Assembly: GCA_963741385.1 (NCBI GenBank) | Contig: CAVUHO010000006.1 | Location: 186,001-250,000 of the forward strand | From: Sulfomarinibacter sp963741385 | GTDB lineage: Bacteria > Acidobacteriota > Thermoanaerobaculia > Thermoanaerobaculales > Sulfomarinibacteraceae | Direction: 5' to 3' | DNA: 64,000 bases | Notes under the pieces: generated by a model | Told to the model about the DNA's origin: nothing | Databases searched by the model: none | Seen by the model: only the letters and a program-made list of their open reading frames with translations | Translations under genes and position numbers: made by a program | Shown here: piece after piece, positions 25,141 through 32,892 of the stretch | How the letters are laid out: every line of letters begins with the position of its first letter | Numbering within the stretch: position 1 is the stretch's first letter

Positions 25141-26052
25141 TCACGTCGCGTAGAAGTAGTAGAAGCGGGGCCGGGTGTTGAGGTCCTCCTTGAGCACGAA
25201 CACCCGCTTCTCCCGCAGCAGATATCTCATCTCTGAACGCTCGTCCAGCAGGTTGCCGAACTTGCGCGCCCCCACCGGGCAGATCTCGACGCACGCCGGA
25301 TACCTCCCTTTTCGGGTTCGGTGAATACAAAAAGTGCACTTCTCCACCACGCCCCTGGGCCGCGGCCGGTTGCCCAGGTAATGGGTGTCGGGGTTGATCT
25401 CCGCGGCGGGGATGCCGGGATCGGTCCAGTTGAAGCGGCGGGCTCCGTAGGGGCAGGCCGACATGCAGCAGCGGCAGCCGATGCACCAGTCGGAGTCGAT
25501 GACCACGATGCCGTCGGGCTCCTGCCAGGTCGCCTTGACCGGGCACACCTTGACGCACGCTGGGTTGCGGCACTGCTGGCAGGCCACGGGGAGATAGAAG
25601 GCATCGGGTTCGGGAACCTCTGCGGGTTCGTAGTAGGCGTTGGACTCGGCGAGTTCGATGCCCTTTTCCTTTTCCATCCTCAGCACCCGGATCCATTGAA
25701 TCTGCGGCCTCCGCGACTGGTTGTTCTCGTGCACGCAGGCGTAGACGCACCGACGGCAGCCGATGCACCGCGCGAGGTCGAGGCCGTAGGCGAACTCCAC
25801 CCCGTCCATCGGCGGAGTGTCGGCAACCTCGATCGGACGGCCGTAGCGTTCGGAGTAGTCGCGTTCGAGGTCGTCGAGGATCTGCTGCTTGCGTTCCGGG
25901 CCGAGCTCGGCGAAGCGCTCGTGCAACAGGCGATCGATGAACCCGGTCGAAGCCCCGGCGACGGTTGCCGACACCGCCGCCATCGCAGTCAGCCCGGTGC
26001 CGATCAGCAGGGAACGCCGATCGACCGGTGGATCTCGGTCGGATTCACTCAT
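25141..26052 (-). CDS. Four-cluster [4Fe-4S] ferredoxin subunit with Tat signal (DsrO/HybA-like)
   Basis: The 303-residue product has a twin-Arg leader (DRRSLLIGTG) and a hydrophobic stretch. Four Cys clusters follow: CIGCRRCVYAC, CQQCRNPACVKVCP, CIGCRCCMSACP and CTFCIHRTRKGRYPACVEICP. This is the standard four-[4Fe-4S] layout of DmsB/PsrB/HybA-type electron-transfer subunits and places it on the outer face of the inner membrane. The start at 26052 has GAGGAG upstream and overlaps the end of the cytochrome gene by 8 bp. It should pass electrons between the tetrahaem cytochrome and the NrfD quinone site. Confidence 0.93.
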   Translation of the reverse strand: MSESDRDPPVDRRSLLIGTGLTAMAAVSATVAGASTGFIDRLLHERFAELGPERKQQILDDLERDYSERYGRPIEVADTPPMDGVEFAYGLDLARCIGCRRCVYACVHENNQSRRPQIQWIRVLRMEKEKGIELAESNAYYEPAEVPEPDAFYLPVACQQCRNPACVKVCPVKATWQEPDGIVVIDSDWCIGCRCCMSACPYGARRFNWTDPGIPAAEINPDTHYLGNRPRPRGVVEKCTFCIHRTRKGRYPACVEICPVGARKFGNLLDERSEMRYLLREKRVFVLKEDLNTRPRFYYFYAT

Positions 26053-26758
26053 CGGGAAACTCCTCGGCGGCGACCCGCAGGTACTGCGGCCGCACCGGCG
26101 GCGGCAGGGGTTTGATTGGTTTGAACCGGGGCGTATGCGGGTCGTGGCAGTTCGCACACAGCAGGTAGCTCTTGGCGCCGTTCCAGTAGCCCTCGCGGCG
26201 GCCGTGGATGCCCTCGCGCCAGTCACGAAAGATGGTGCCGTGGCACTGGCCGCACAGCTTGTACGACTCATCGAACCCGATCAAAGTGCCGCTGGCCAGA
26301 CGCAACTGATCGCGATCGTCCGGGTTGTGGCAATCGAAGCACCAGCGCTCTTTCGGCCCGTGATTGAGCACGATGTCGTCGTGCATATCCACCAGCACAC
26401 GCCTCTCGCGGTTGACCTCCATGTCGGCGTGGCATTCCGAACATGGGAAGATGTCCTCGTTCGAGAACGGCGGCGGCGGCACCCGGAAGGTGCCCTCGGG
26501 GTCCGAGGTGGACCCGGCCACGACCTCGGGCAGCAACTGGCGGTCGAACTCGATGTCCGGGAAGTCGGCCGGCGAATAGGCGCGGGTACCGCCGGCATCG
26601 TCGGCCACTTCGCCGACGCCGCCCTTCACGATCGAAAACAGGGTGAGCAGAGAAAATGCCAGAAAGACAATCAGCAGCAGCGACAACGAGCTCGACCCCG
26701 GCAGGAGTTTTCGGATTCCGGACTCGTCGGCGTTCGGCGTTTCAGGGTGGTCCATCAC
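26045..26758 (-). CDS. Membrane-anchored tetrahaem c-type cytochrome
   Basis: The 237-residue protein has one N-terminal membrane helix (LSLLLIVFLAFSLLTLF) and four CxxCH haem sites: CSECH, CFDCH, CGQCH and CANCH. The haem part would face the periplasm. It is the first gene of the operon with the ferredoxin and NrfD subunits. DsrJ-type cytochromes in comparable complexes usually have three haems, so this is a variant. A GAGGTGTG stretch precedes the GTG/ATG start pair (26758/26755). Confidence 0.92.
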   Translation of the reverse strand: MMDHPETPNADESGIRKLLPGSSSLSLLLIVFLAFSLLTLFSIVKGGVGEVADDAGGTRAYSPADFPDIEFDRQLLPEVVAGSTSDPEGTFRVPPPPFSNEDIFPCSECHADMEVNRERRVLVDMHDDIVLNHGPKERWCFDCHNPDDRDQLRLASGTLIGFDESYKLCGQCHGTIFRDWREGIHGRREGYWNGAKSYLLCANCHDPHTPRFKPIKPLPPPVRPQYLRVAAEEFPDE

Positions 26759-26823
26759 ACCTCACAGACTGTCATCAGGACAATTCTCGTGATCGCTCCC
26801 CGGACTTCCCTACTTTTCGGACC

Positions 26824-27126
26824 TCATTCCTCTGCTCGAGAATGCACCTCACTGTGCCGGAACACATTGACCCAGGTCAAGATCATCCTGGTCGGACTGT
26901 CGCCGATCTTCCGGGTCCACACCTCGAAGGTGCCGGAAAGCGTCTCGACGGGAATCATCCGCCCCCCGTCTGTCGGATGCTCGGAAGCGAGGACAACCTC
27001 GTCTTCAACCACGACCGGCGCCGCGGTGGGCGCGCATCCGGCAAGCATCATCACCCCGAACCCAACCACAAAAAGAACCACGACGATGCCGCGCCGACCA
27101 AATGACTCAGACTCTCTTCGATCCAT
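26824..27126 (-). CDS. Small lipoprotein upstream of the cytochrome operon
   Basis: The 100-residue product has a basic N-terminus and a signal ending MMLAGC, a good lipobox. The mature region (VEDEVVLASEHPTDGGRMIP and on) has an acidic, beta-type composition and includes a TFEVWTRKIGDSPTRMILTW stretch that may form a small strand pair. I do not recognise the family. It lies 65 bp upstream of the cytochrome gene in the same direction and may be part of the same complex. Confidence 0.65.
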   Translation of the reverse strand: MDRRESESFGRRGIVVVLFVVGFGVMMLAGCAPTAAPVVVEDEVVLASEHPTDGGRMIPVETLSGTFEVWTRKIGDSPTRMILTWVNVFRHSEVHSRAEE

Positions 27127-27172
27127 CGTGACCGCCAAGTGTCTTGCCGGACGTCGAGCCCACCCTGAAGTC

Positions 27173-27886
27173 TCAAATCGGCCACGATTGAAAGTCACCT
27201 ACAAGGTCAAGGAACCGCGGCAGGATGCTCAGGGCGTCCACACTGGGCAGGGTCTGATAGCCCTCGATCATCTCGAACTCATTGATATAGGCCACGCAGC
27301 GGTCGCGATTGCCCTGCTGGTCGAGTTCGGGGTGAAACTGGGTCGCCCAGATCGGCGCACCCGGCACCCGGAGGGCCTGGTGGGGACATTTCTCACTCAT
27401 CGCGAGATTCGGAACACCCTTCGGCAGCACAGCGGCTCGATCGAAGTGCCCCAACTGGGCGACAAAACGGCGCGGCAGCTGGCCGAAGAGCGGGTCGGCG
27501 ATGCCTTCGTCCGTCAGCTCGATTTCGACCGAGCCGAGTTCGGATCTCGCGGGATCGCGGATGACCCGACCACCCATGGCGTCCACCAACAGCTGGTATC
27601 CGAAACAGCAGCCAAAGGTGGGAAAGCCCCGATCGATGACCCATTTCAGCAGGTTCGTCATCGGGCCGAAAAAGGGCTGGTCGCGCTCGGCCACCGAGAA
27701 GTCACCCGAGCCACCGATGATCAGCGCGTCAAACGTGGTGATCTCCGCCGGTTTCGGCAGTCCGCTGATCACGTTGCGAAAGTGCAGTTCTCTGCGGCTG
27801 CGGCGAGTGGCTGCCCCAAAGCACCTGCGCTCGTGCTCGAGCATCGGATCCGACATATAGCGAGATTGCAGGACGAGGACTCGCAA
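27173..27886 (-). CDS. Class I glutamine amidotransferase-like protein
   Basis: The 237-residue product has the triad layout of class I amidotransferases. A nucleophile Cys sits in FGCCFGYQLL at about residue 94, and the His/Glu pair lies in QFHPELDQ near 190. Family members hydrolyse glutamine to supply ammonia, or act on gamma-glutamyl bonds; the acceptor domain here is not fused. Stand-alone relatives include GMP-synthase-like and gamma-glutamyl hydrolases. The start codon is TTG without a clear ribosome site. Confidence 0.85.
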   Translation of the reverse strand: MRVLVLQSRYMSDPMLEHERRCFGAATRRSRRELHFRNVISGLPKPAEITTFDALIIGGSGDFSVAERDQPFFGPMTNLLKWVIDRGFPTFGCCFGYQLLVDAMGGRVIRDPARSELGSVEIELTDEGIADPLFGQLPRRFVAQLGHFDRAAVLPKGVPNLAMSEKCPHQALRVPGAPIWATQFHPELDQQGNRDRCVAYINEFEMIEGYQTLPSVDALSILPRFLDLVGDFQSWPI

Positions 27887-27955
27887 TTTCTGAGATTTTC
27901 CAGCCCCAATATAGCGAAGTCATGCTGAATTGTTCAAATCAACCAGAGATCGTGC

Positions 27956-29164
27956 TCAACCCCTGGAGAGATCCTTCGCCAGCCTTTCCACGCCCTGCAC
28001 CGTGAGCGGATACATCGGGAAGACCCTCTTGATGAGCCGGATGGACGGCGCCGACCACGACTGCTGCTGCATCGGATTGAGCCACGCCGCGTGTTTGAAG
28101 TGCTCGCTGACGCGTCGGAGGTACTCCTCACCGGGCCGTTCGTTGCGCTCGGTCCAGTCGACCGCGCCGAAGCGGTCGGTGATTTCGCCCGGGTACATGT
28201 AGGCGTCGCCCACCAACACCAGACGGGTCTCGCGGTCGAATCGGCGAAAGAACTCGGCGAGCGGGATCTTCTCCGAAAACCTGGCGTTGCCGTAGACCCG
28301 CTCGTAAATGCAGTTGTGAAAGTAGACGTGGTCGAAGCGCTTGAAGTGACGAGCCTGATGGGCGGCCGAAAAGAGGGTGTCCACGACCTCCTTGAACGGC
28401 CACATGGAGCCGCCGATGTCCATCGCCAGGACAAGGGCCAGCCGGTTCTCCTTCGGCCGTTTGAAGACCAGCTCGAGCTCGCCTCCCTCCCGTGCCGTGC
28501 GGTCGATGGTGTCCTCGACGTCGAGCTCGTCCACCGGTCCGGTCCGCTCCAGGGCGCGCAGCTTTTTCAGCGCCACCCCGAGCTGACGGGTATCCAGAAC
28601 GAGATCCTTGCGGTGTTCCTGATAACGCCTCTCGGCCGCGACCTGCACCGCAGTCCCCGCGCCGTGGTCGCCGCCGACCCGGATGCCGCCGGGGTGGTCG
28701 CCCGAGTGGCCGAAGGCTGAGGTGCCGCCGGTGCCGATCCAGTGATTGCCGCCGTCGTGGCGTTCGGTCTGCTCGGCGAGTCTCTTCTCGAACTCGGCGC
28801 GCAGCAGGTCCACGTCGACGGCATCCAACACCTTGCGCCACCCGGGGTCGATGGCGTAAGGGGCGACGGGGTTCTCGAGCCACTCCCAGACCTCTTTTTC
28901 GATCGCCGCGACCGCGAAGGAACTGCCCTCGAAATGAGCCGCAAAACACAGATCGAAGTCGTCGAGCTCCGACTCGTCACGCACCATGATGCCACGTGCC
29001 AGAGAGTAGAAACCGACCAACGACGAGGCGTGGAGCCCCCGCGCCAGACCCTCGACCAGAGTCAGCCACTGCTGCGGCGTGACCTTGAGCCCGTGCGCAC
29101 GCAAGCGATAGAAGAACGGCAGGAAGATACCGGAGTGACCGGCGGCGGGAGCGGTCTCAGCCAT
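27956..29164 (-). CDS. VWA-domain protein (CoxE-like) partnered with MoxR
   Basis: The 402-residue protein has an N-terminal helical region (about 1-160), a Gly/His-rich linker (GGNHWIGTGGTSAFGHSGDH) and a C-terminal von Willebrand A-like domain. In that domain the MIDAS-type motif DxSxS is replaced by MDIGGSM. CoxE-type proteins act with MoxR AAA+ ATPases to insert cofactors or activate target enzymes. The start at 29164 overlaps the end of the MoxR gene by 8 bp, so the two are translationally coupled. The target protein is not identified in the window. Confidence 0.85.
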   Translation of the reverse strand: MAETAPAAGHSGIFLPFFYRLRAHGLKVTPQQWLTLVEGLARGLHASSLVGFYSLARGIMVRDESELDDFDLCFAAHFEGSSFAVAAIEKEVWEWLENPVAPYAIDPGWRKVLDAVDVDLLRAEFEKRLAEQTERHDGGNHWIGTGGTSAFGHSGDHPGGIRVGGDHGAGTAVQVAAERRYQEHRKDLVLDTRQLGVALKKLRALERTGPVDELDVEDTIDRTAREGGELELVFKRPKENRLALVLAMDIGGSMWPFKEVVDTLFSAAHQARHFKRFDHVYFHNCIYERVYGNARFSEKIPLAEFFRRFDRETRLVLVGDAYMYPGEITDRFGAVDWTERNERPGEEYLRRVSEHFKHAAWLNPMQQQSWSAPSIRLIKRVFPMYPLTVQGVERLAKDLSRG

Positions 29165-30005
29165 TGTCTTTCGGCCAGCGGCCCGCGGCGCCGGCCTTCG
29201 CCACCGCCTCCACGTCCTCCTCCTTCTTGACGAGGGCGCCGAGGAAGGGAATCGCCTCCGCCAGCTGGCCCCTCTGAACACCGGCAGCCAACAGCGCGCC
29301 GATCCAGTCCACCAGTTCCGAGGTGGAGGGCCGCTTCCGCACACCTTTGACCTCACGCAGCCAGTAGAACCTGGCCAGACACTGTTCGAGAAGTGAGTCG
29401 CCGATGTCCGGGAAGTGGACGCGCACGATCTCGGTCATCAATTTCTCGCCGGGAAACTCGATGTAGTGAAAGATGCACCGCCGCAGGAAGGGGTCCGGCA
29501 GTTCCTTTTCGGCGTTGGAGGTGATCACCACCAACGGCCGCTGCTGCGCCCGGTGGCTGTCACCGGTCTCGGTGACAGTGAACTCCATGACGTCAAGCTC
29601 GTGCAGCAGGTCATTGGGAAACTCCAGATCCGCCTTGTCGATCTCGTCGATCAGGAGCACGACCTGCTTCTCGCTGGTCAGCGCCCGACCCAGCGGACCA
29701 AGCTTGATGTACTGGCGGATGTCCGAGACATCGTGGTCCCCAAAGCGGCTGTCCTGGAGCCGCTGCACCGTGTCGTAGACGTAGAGACCTTCCGCCGCCT
29801 TCGAAGTCGACTTGACGTTCCACGCCAGGAGCTCCATTCCAAGATCCTCGGCGACCGCTTCGGCGAGCAGGGTCTTGCCGGTCCCGGGCTCACCCCGAAC
29901 CAGCAGCGGGCGCTCGATGGCCAACGCCACGTTCACCGCATGCCGGAGTTCGGGCGAGGTGATGTAGCTCGGTGTTCCCGAGAAACGGCTGAAGTTCTGA
30001 ATCAT
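29157..30005 (-). CDS. MoxR-family AAA+ ATPase
   Basis: The 282-residue protein has a Walker A motif GEPGTGKT at about residue 38, Walker B LLIDEIDKAD near 115, and a sensor-1 asparagine in VITSNAEKELPDPFLRRC with the arginine finger just after. This is the MoxR/CoxD type, a chaperone-like ATPase that works with VWA proteins such as the next gene. The start at 30005 is preceded by AAGGGG; an upstream in-frame start adds only 14 unlikely residues. Confidence 0.93.
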   Translation of the reverse strand: MIQNFSRFSGTPSYITSPELRHAVNVALAIERPLLVRGEPGTGKTLLAEAVAEDLGMELLAWNVKSTSKAAEGLYVYDTVQRLQDSRFGDHDVSDIRQYIKLGPLGRALTSEKQVVLLIDEIDKADLEFPNDLLHELDVMEFTVTETGDSHRAQQRPLVVITSNAEKELPDPFLRRCIFHYIEFPGEKLMTEIVRVHFPDIGDSLLEQCLARFYWLREVKGVRKRPSTSELVDWIGALLAAGVQRGQLAEAIPFLGALVKKEEDVEAVAKAGAAGRWPKDNG

Positions 30006-30088
30006 GGAGAGCACCCCTTTGCGCGGACGACAGGTGAACCGGCCCATTGTAGGGCAGCAGCCGCTTTTCCCTGGTCTCTACCAGGTGA

Positions 30089-30094
30089 TAAGGT
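30089..30094 (+). promoter_or_regulatory. Candidate -10 box of a leaderless transcript
   Basis: TAAGGT lies 6 nt before the ATG at 30101. A CCTCC run directly before the start is not a Shine-Dalgarno sequence. Confidence 0.45.
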
Positions 30095-30100
30095 TCCTCC

Positions 30101-31357
30101 ATGAGCACACCACACCGCGTCGCCAGAGTCGAGCTTTACCACGTGGCGATCCCGCTGCCGGCGACCTTCCGGCCGGCCTGGATCCCGGGCATGCCTTCCA
30201 ACGAGAACCGCTTCACCCTGGTCAAGATCACCACCGAGGACGGCGTCGAGGGCTTCAGCGCGGGACCCGCCATCGGCCGCGAGCGCGCCGGTCTCGGCGA
30301 CCTCCTCGGCCCCTATCTCCTGGGAGAGGACGCAACCGATATCCCGCTGGTCCAACAACGGTTGCGTGAGATCGCCTACCTGGGGTGGCGAAACTGGTGG
30401 ATCGAACCCGCCTTCTGGGACATCAAGGGCAAGATCGCAGGCAAACCCGTGTACGAACTACTCGGCGGGGAACCGGGAACCATCCGTCTCTATGCCTCGA
30501 CCGGTGAGGTCAAGGACCCGGCGGCTCGTATCGAAGAGGTGGAAGCGCGCTACGCCGAGGGGTTCCGCACGGTCAAACTGCGGGTCCACGATCACGACGA
30601 GGCGGAGGATATCCGGCACGTGACCGAGACCGCGGCCGCGGTGGGCGACCGTATGAAGGTCGCGGTCGACGCCAACCAGGGGTGGCGGGTGACCATCGTC
30701 GCCGATGCCCCCGCCTGGGACCTCGACCGCGCAAAACGATTTGCCGATGCCTGCGCCGACGCCAACGTCGCGTGGATCGAGGAGCCGCTGGCCATGGACG
30801 GCTACGACGATCTGACCGCACTCACCGAATACAGCCGGGTGCCGATCGCCGGCGGTGAGCTCCACAGCTCGGGACTCCCCGAACTCAAAATCATGATCGA
30901 GCAGCGCTGCTACGACATCTTCCAGCCCGACGCCGTCTTCACCGGCGGCATCGCGCAGACCCTGGAGGTCGCACGGCTGTGCCGCGAGCACGGACTCGGC
31001 TACTCGCCTCACACCTGGACCAACGGCATCGGCTTCGCCGTCAACCTCCAGCTCTTTGCAGCCAGCGGGTTCGCCGGCGAATGTGAACTCGAGTACCCTC
31101 TCGCCCCGCCCGGCTGGACCGTGGCCGCCCGCGACGGCATCCTCGAGGAGCCCTTCGAAAACGCAGGAGGCACCCTCCAGACACCGACGGCGCCGGGGCT
31201 CGGCTTCGAGATCGACCGCCGGGCCCTTGCGCGCTTCGGTCACAGGTTCTCGGCCATGGACCGCAGGCGGCTGGTCTGGTTTTCGCTCCGTCACCGCGGT
31301 CTGAAAGCGTCCCGGGAGATCGACCGCAATCGCCGCAAGAGGCTCGGCAATCGATAA
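30101..31357 (+). CDS. Enolase-superfamily enzyme (mandelate racemase/muconate cycloisomerase type)
   Basis: The 418-residue protein has the capping N-terminal domain and a C-terminal barrel with the expected acid/base and metal ligands. KLRVH is present at about residue 165 (K-x-R rather than K-x-K), and VDANQGW, IEEP and the GGELH metal/third-strand position follow. A His-containing strand (SPHTWTNG) comes at about 305. The pattern favours the mandelate racemase subgroup of sugar-acid dehydratases or racemases; the substrate is unknown. The protein extends about 30 basic residues beyond the usual end (RNRRKRLGNR). Confidence 0.9.
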   Translation: MSTPHRVARVELYHVAIPLPATFRPAWIPGMPSNENRFTLVKITTEDGVEGFSAGPAIGRERAGLGDLLGPYLLGEDATDIPLVQQRLREIAYLGWRNWWIEPAFWDIKGKIAGKPVYELLGGEPGTIRLYASTGEVKDPAARIEEVEARYAEGFRTVKLRVHDHDEAEDIRHVTETAAAVGDRMKVAVDANQGWRVTIVADAPAWDLDRAKRFADACADANVAWIEEPLAMDGYDDLTALTEYSRVPIAGGELHSSGLPELKIMIEQRCYDIFQPDAVFTGGIAQTLEVARLCREHGLGYSPHTWTNGIGFAVNLQLFAASGFAGECELEYPLAPPGWTVAARDGILEEPFENAGGTLQTPTAPGLGFEIDRRALARFGHRFSAMDRRRLVWFSLRHRGLKASREIDRNRRKRLGNR

Positions 31358-31407
31358 ATCGCTGTAACGAATCGATCCCGCAACGGTACCCTCAACCGGA
31401 GCGATTC

Positions 31408-31796
31408 ATGCTGACCTTCGACCACATCTACCGGACCTACTTTCAGGATGTCTACCGATTCACCTTGTGGCTGAGCCGCGATCCCGGCATCGCCGACGAC
31501 CTGACTTCCGAGACCTTTGTCCGCGCCTGGGCACGGCGCGACCGGCTCCGCACCGAAACGCTCAAGGCCTATTTGCTGACGATCCCGATCTCGCCCGTCT
31601 GGTGCAAGAGGGCCGTGCGCATTTGACTGCACCGCCGCCGCCGCCGGTCAACCCCGATGCCGAGGCCCTGGCCTATGTGGAGGCCAAACGTCAGATCGCA
31701 AACCGGGTCATCACCCTCGCCACGGTGATCTCGATCGGAATTCTGGGTGTGGGAGGTGCAGCACTGTTCGGCGTCATGGTCCTGTTCTTCAGATAG
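31408..31796 (+). pseudogene. ECF sigma factor / anti-sigma factor fusion remnant
   Basis: From the ATG at 31408 the first 55 codons encode an ECF sigma region 2 (YFQDVYRFTLWLSRDPGIAD, then DLTSETFVRAWARRDRL, TLKAYLLTI). At about 31580 the sigma frame goes out of register and stops at 31626. A second frame then carries DPDLARLVQEGRAHL, a Pro-rich linker and one membrane helix (VISIGILGVGGAALFGVMVL) to a stop at 31796. This looks like the C-terminus of a membrane anti-sigma factor. Region 4 of the sigma and the zinc domain of the anti-sigma are missing. A deletion joining two adjacent genes explains it best. Confidence 0.7.
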
Positions 31797-31852
31797 ACCC
31801 CGCCGCTGCGACATCTGATAGTGGGCTGAAGCCCACCCAGGCCGCCCGTTAT

Positions 31853-31889
31853 TCTGGTCCGAAGCAGGGTGAGCCTTGGCCCACCTGAC
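31853..31889. repeat. Short dispersed hairpin repeat, copy 1
   Basis: The sequence GGTCCGAAGCAGGGTGAGCC and its flank match the layout at 42264-42297 (GGTCCGAcGCAaGGTGgGCC). Both contain GCC-TT-G-CCCACC after it. A separate 7-bp hairpin (GTGGGCT-GA-AGCCCAC) lies at 31821-31836. These are probably genome-dispersed palindromes. Confidence 0.55.
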
Positions 31890-31890
31890 C

Positions 31891-32352
31891 TCACGCGGAT
31901 GCGGAACAGCGACCGACGAAGGTATCGAGAACTGGAACCCAACCCGTGTCGTAACCGGCACGGGTCTCTTCCGCCTGGTCCCCCAGGAGCTCCCACCCCC
32001 GGTGCTCGAGCTCGACGCGGGTGCCTTTTGAGATCCCGATGAAGCGCAGTTCCACTTCCTGTGCGGTGGTTGCGTCGCGCCCCGGGTGCCACGAGAAAAC
32101 CGCCCGGGCCGAGGGCTCCCAGACCGTGATCGTGCCCCACACATGAGTCGCTCCGTCCTTGTTGGTCTCGTAAATTCGGCCACCATCGCGGCCCTCGAAA
32201 TGACAGGAAACGGCATCCGCCTGTCCCACCGAGTGGGTCGCCAGCGGCCACCAGCTGTCGAAATCATCGGTGAACAAGCGGAAAGCGGCGGCCGGGCCGC
32301 ACGTCACTTGAACGGTTCTTCGAACCGGTTCAATGGTCGTTTCAGTGTTCAT
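31891..32352 (-). CDS. SRPBCC/AHSA1-type domain protein
   Basis: The 153-residue protein shows the START/AHSA1-like fold. A first strand with a Thr-rich start (RRTVQVTCGPAAAFRLFTDD) is followed by an FDSWWPLATHSVG helix, alternating strands (GRIYETNKDG, WGTITVWEPSARAVFSW, GTRVELEHRGW) and a final helix. Such proteins bind hydrophobic ligands or act as small stress proteins. It forms an operon with the ArsR-type regulator, overlapping it by 11 bp. The ATG at 32352 is preferred over 32379. Confidence 0.85.
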   Translation of the reverse strand: MNTETTIEPVRRTVQVTCGPAAAFRLFTDDFDSWWPLATHSVGQADAVSCHFEGRDGGRIYETNKDGATHVWGTITVWEPSARAVFSWHPGRDATTAQEVELRFIGISKGTRVELEHRGWELLGDQAEETRAGYDTGWVPVLDTFVGRCSASA

Positions 32353-32665
32353 CACTTCCTCCGATTCTCGTTTCAGCATGAATCGAGAAGGCCTTCAGGG
32401 CCTCTCCCCAGAACTCTTCCAGGTAGTCACGAAGCGGCTCCAGACCGCCAGGATCGATCTCGTAATAGCGCCGCGTTCCCCGGGGCGTCTCCCGGACCAG
32501 ACCCGCTGCCTTGAGGGCCTTGAGATGCTGCGACACGGCCGGCCGGCTCACCGGCAATCCTTGAGCCAACTCCCCGACCGACTGCGGTCCGTTGCGCAAG
32601 CTTTCGAAGACTGTTCTCCGGGTCGGATCGGCCAACGCTCGAAAAAGACCTTCGTTCGGCTTCAC
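32342..32665 (-). CDS. ArsR-family winged-helix regulator
   Basis: The 107-residue protein has the ArsR wHTH: LADPTRRTVFESLRNGPQSV, the recognition helix SRPAVSQHLKALKAAGLV, and the wing ETPRGTRRYY. No metal-binding Cys pair is present, so it probably belongs to the group that pairs with AHSA1 genes. The start is GTG at 32665. A palindrome immediately upstream overlaps its probable -10 box, so it is likely autoregulated. Confidence 0.93.
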   Translation of the reverse strand: MKPNEGLFRALADPTRRTVFESLRNGPQSVGELAQGLPVSRPAVSQHLKALKAAGLVRETPRGTRRYYEIDPGGLEPLRDYLEEFWGEALKAFSIHAETRIGGSDEH

Positions 32666-32670
32666 TGAAT

Positions 32671-32686
32671 GTAAGTATACGCTTAC
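32671..32686 (-). promoter_or_regulatory. Palindromic ArsR operator overlapping a TATACT -10 box
   Basis: GTAAG-N6-CTTAC (32671-32686) is an inverted repeat of the kind ArsR dimers bind. On the gene strand it contains TATACT (32674-32679), 8 nt before the GTG start, so binding would block transcription start directly. Confidence 0.55.
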
Positions 32687-32892
32687 GCTCTTCAGCAGTC
32701 CATATTCCCCTTCCCACCCACTTCTGAAACTCGAGCCGTCGTTCGTTCTCTCACTGCGGTGAACCTGCGGAACGAAGGGAAACTCAGGCGCTCGAACACC
32801 GCGAACGCGCCCGCGGGTTCGAGGACTTCTCCTTCGCCCCGGATCCCTTTGCCGGCGGCCGGAGATATCCGGAATCGGGGCCGGACCGGGGG

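Noticed and set aside
25889..27928. A 679-codon frame opposite the cytochrome operon
   Set aside because: It covers several real genes on the other strand, each with recognised motifs; no motif exists in the antisense product.
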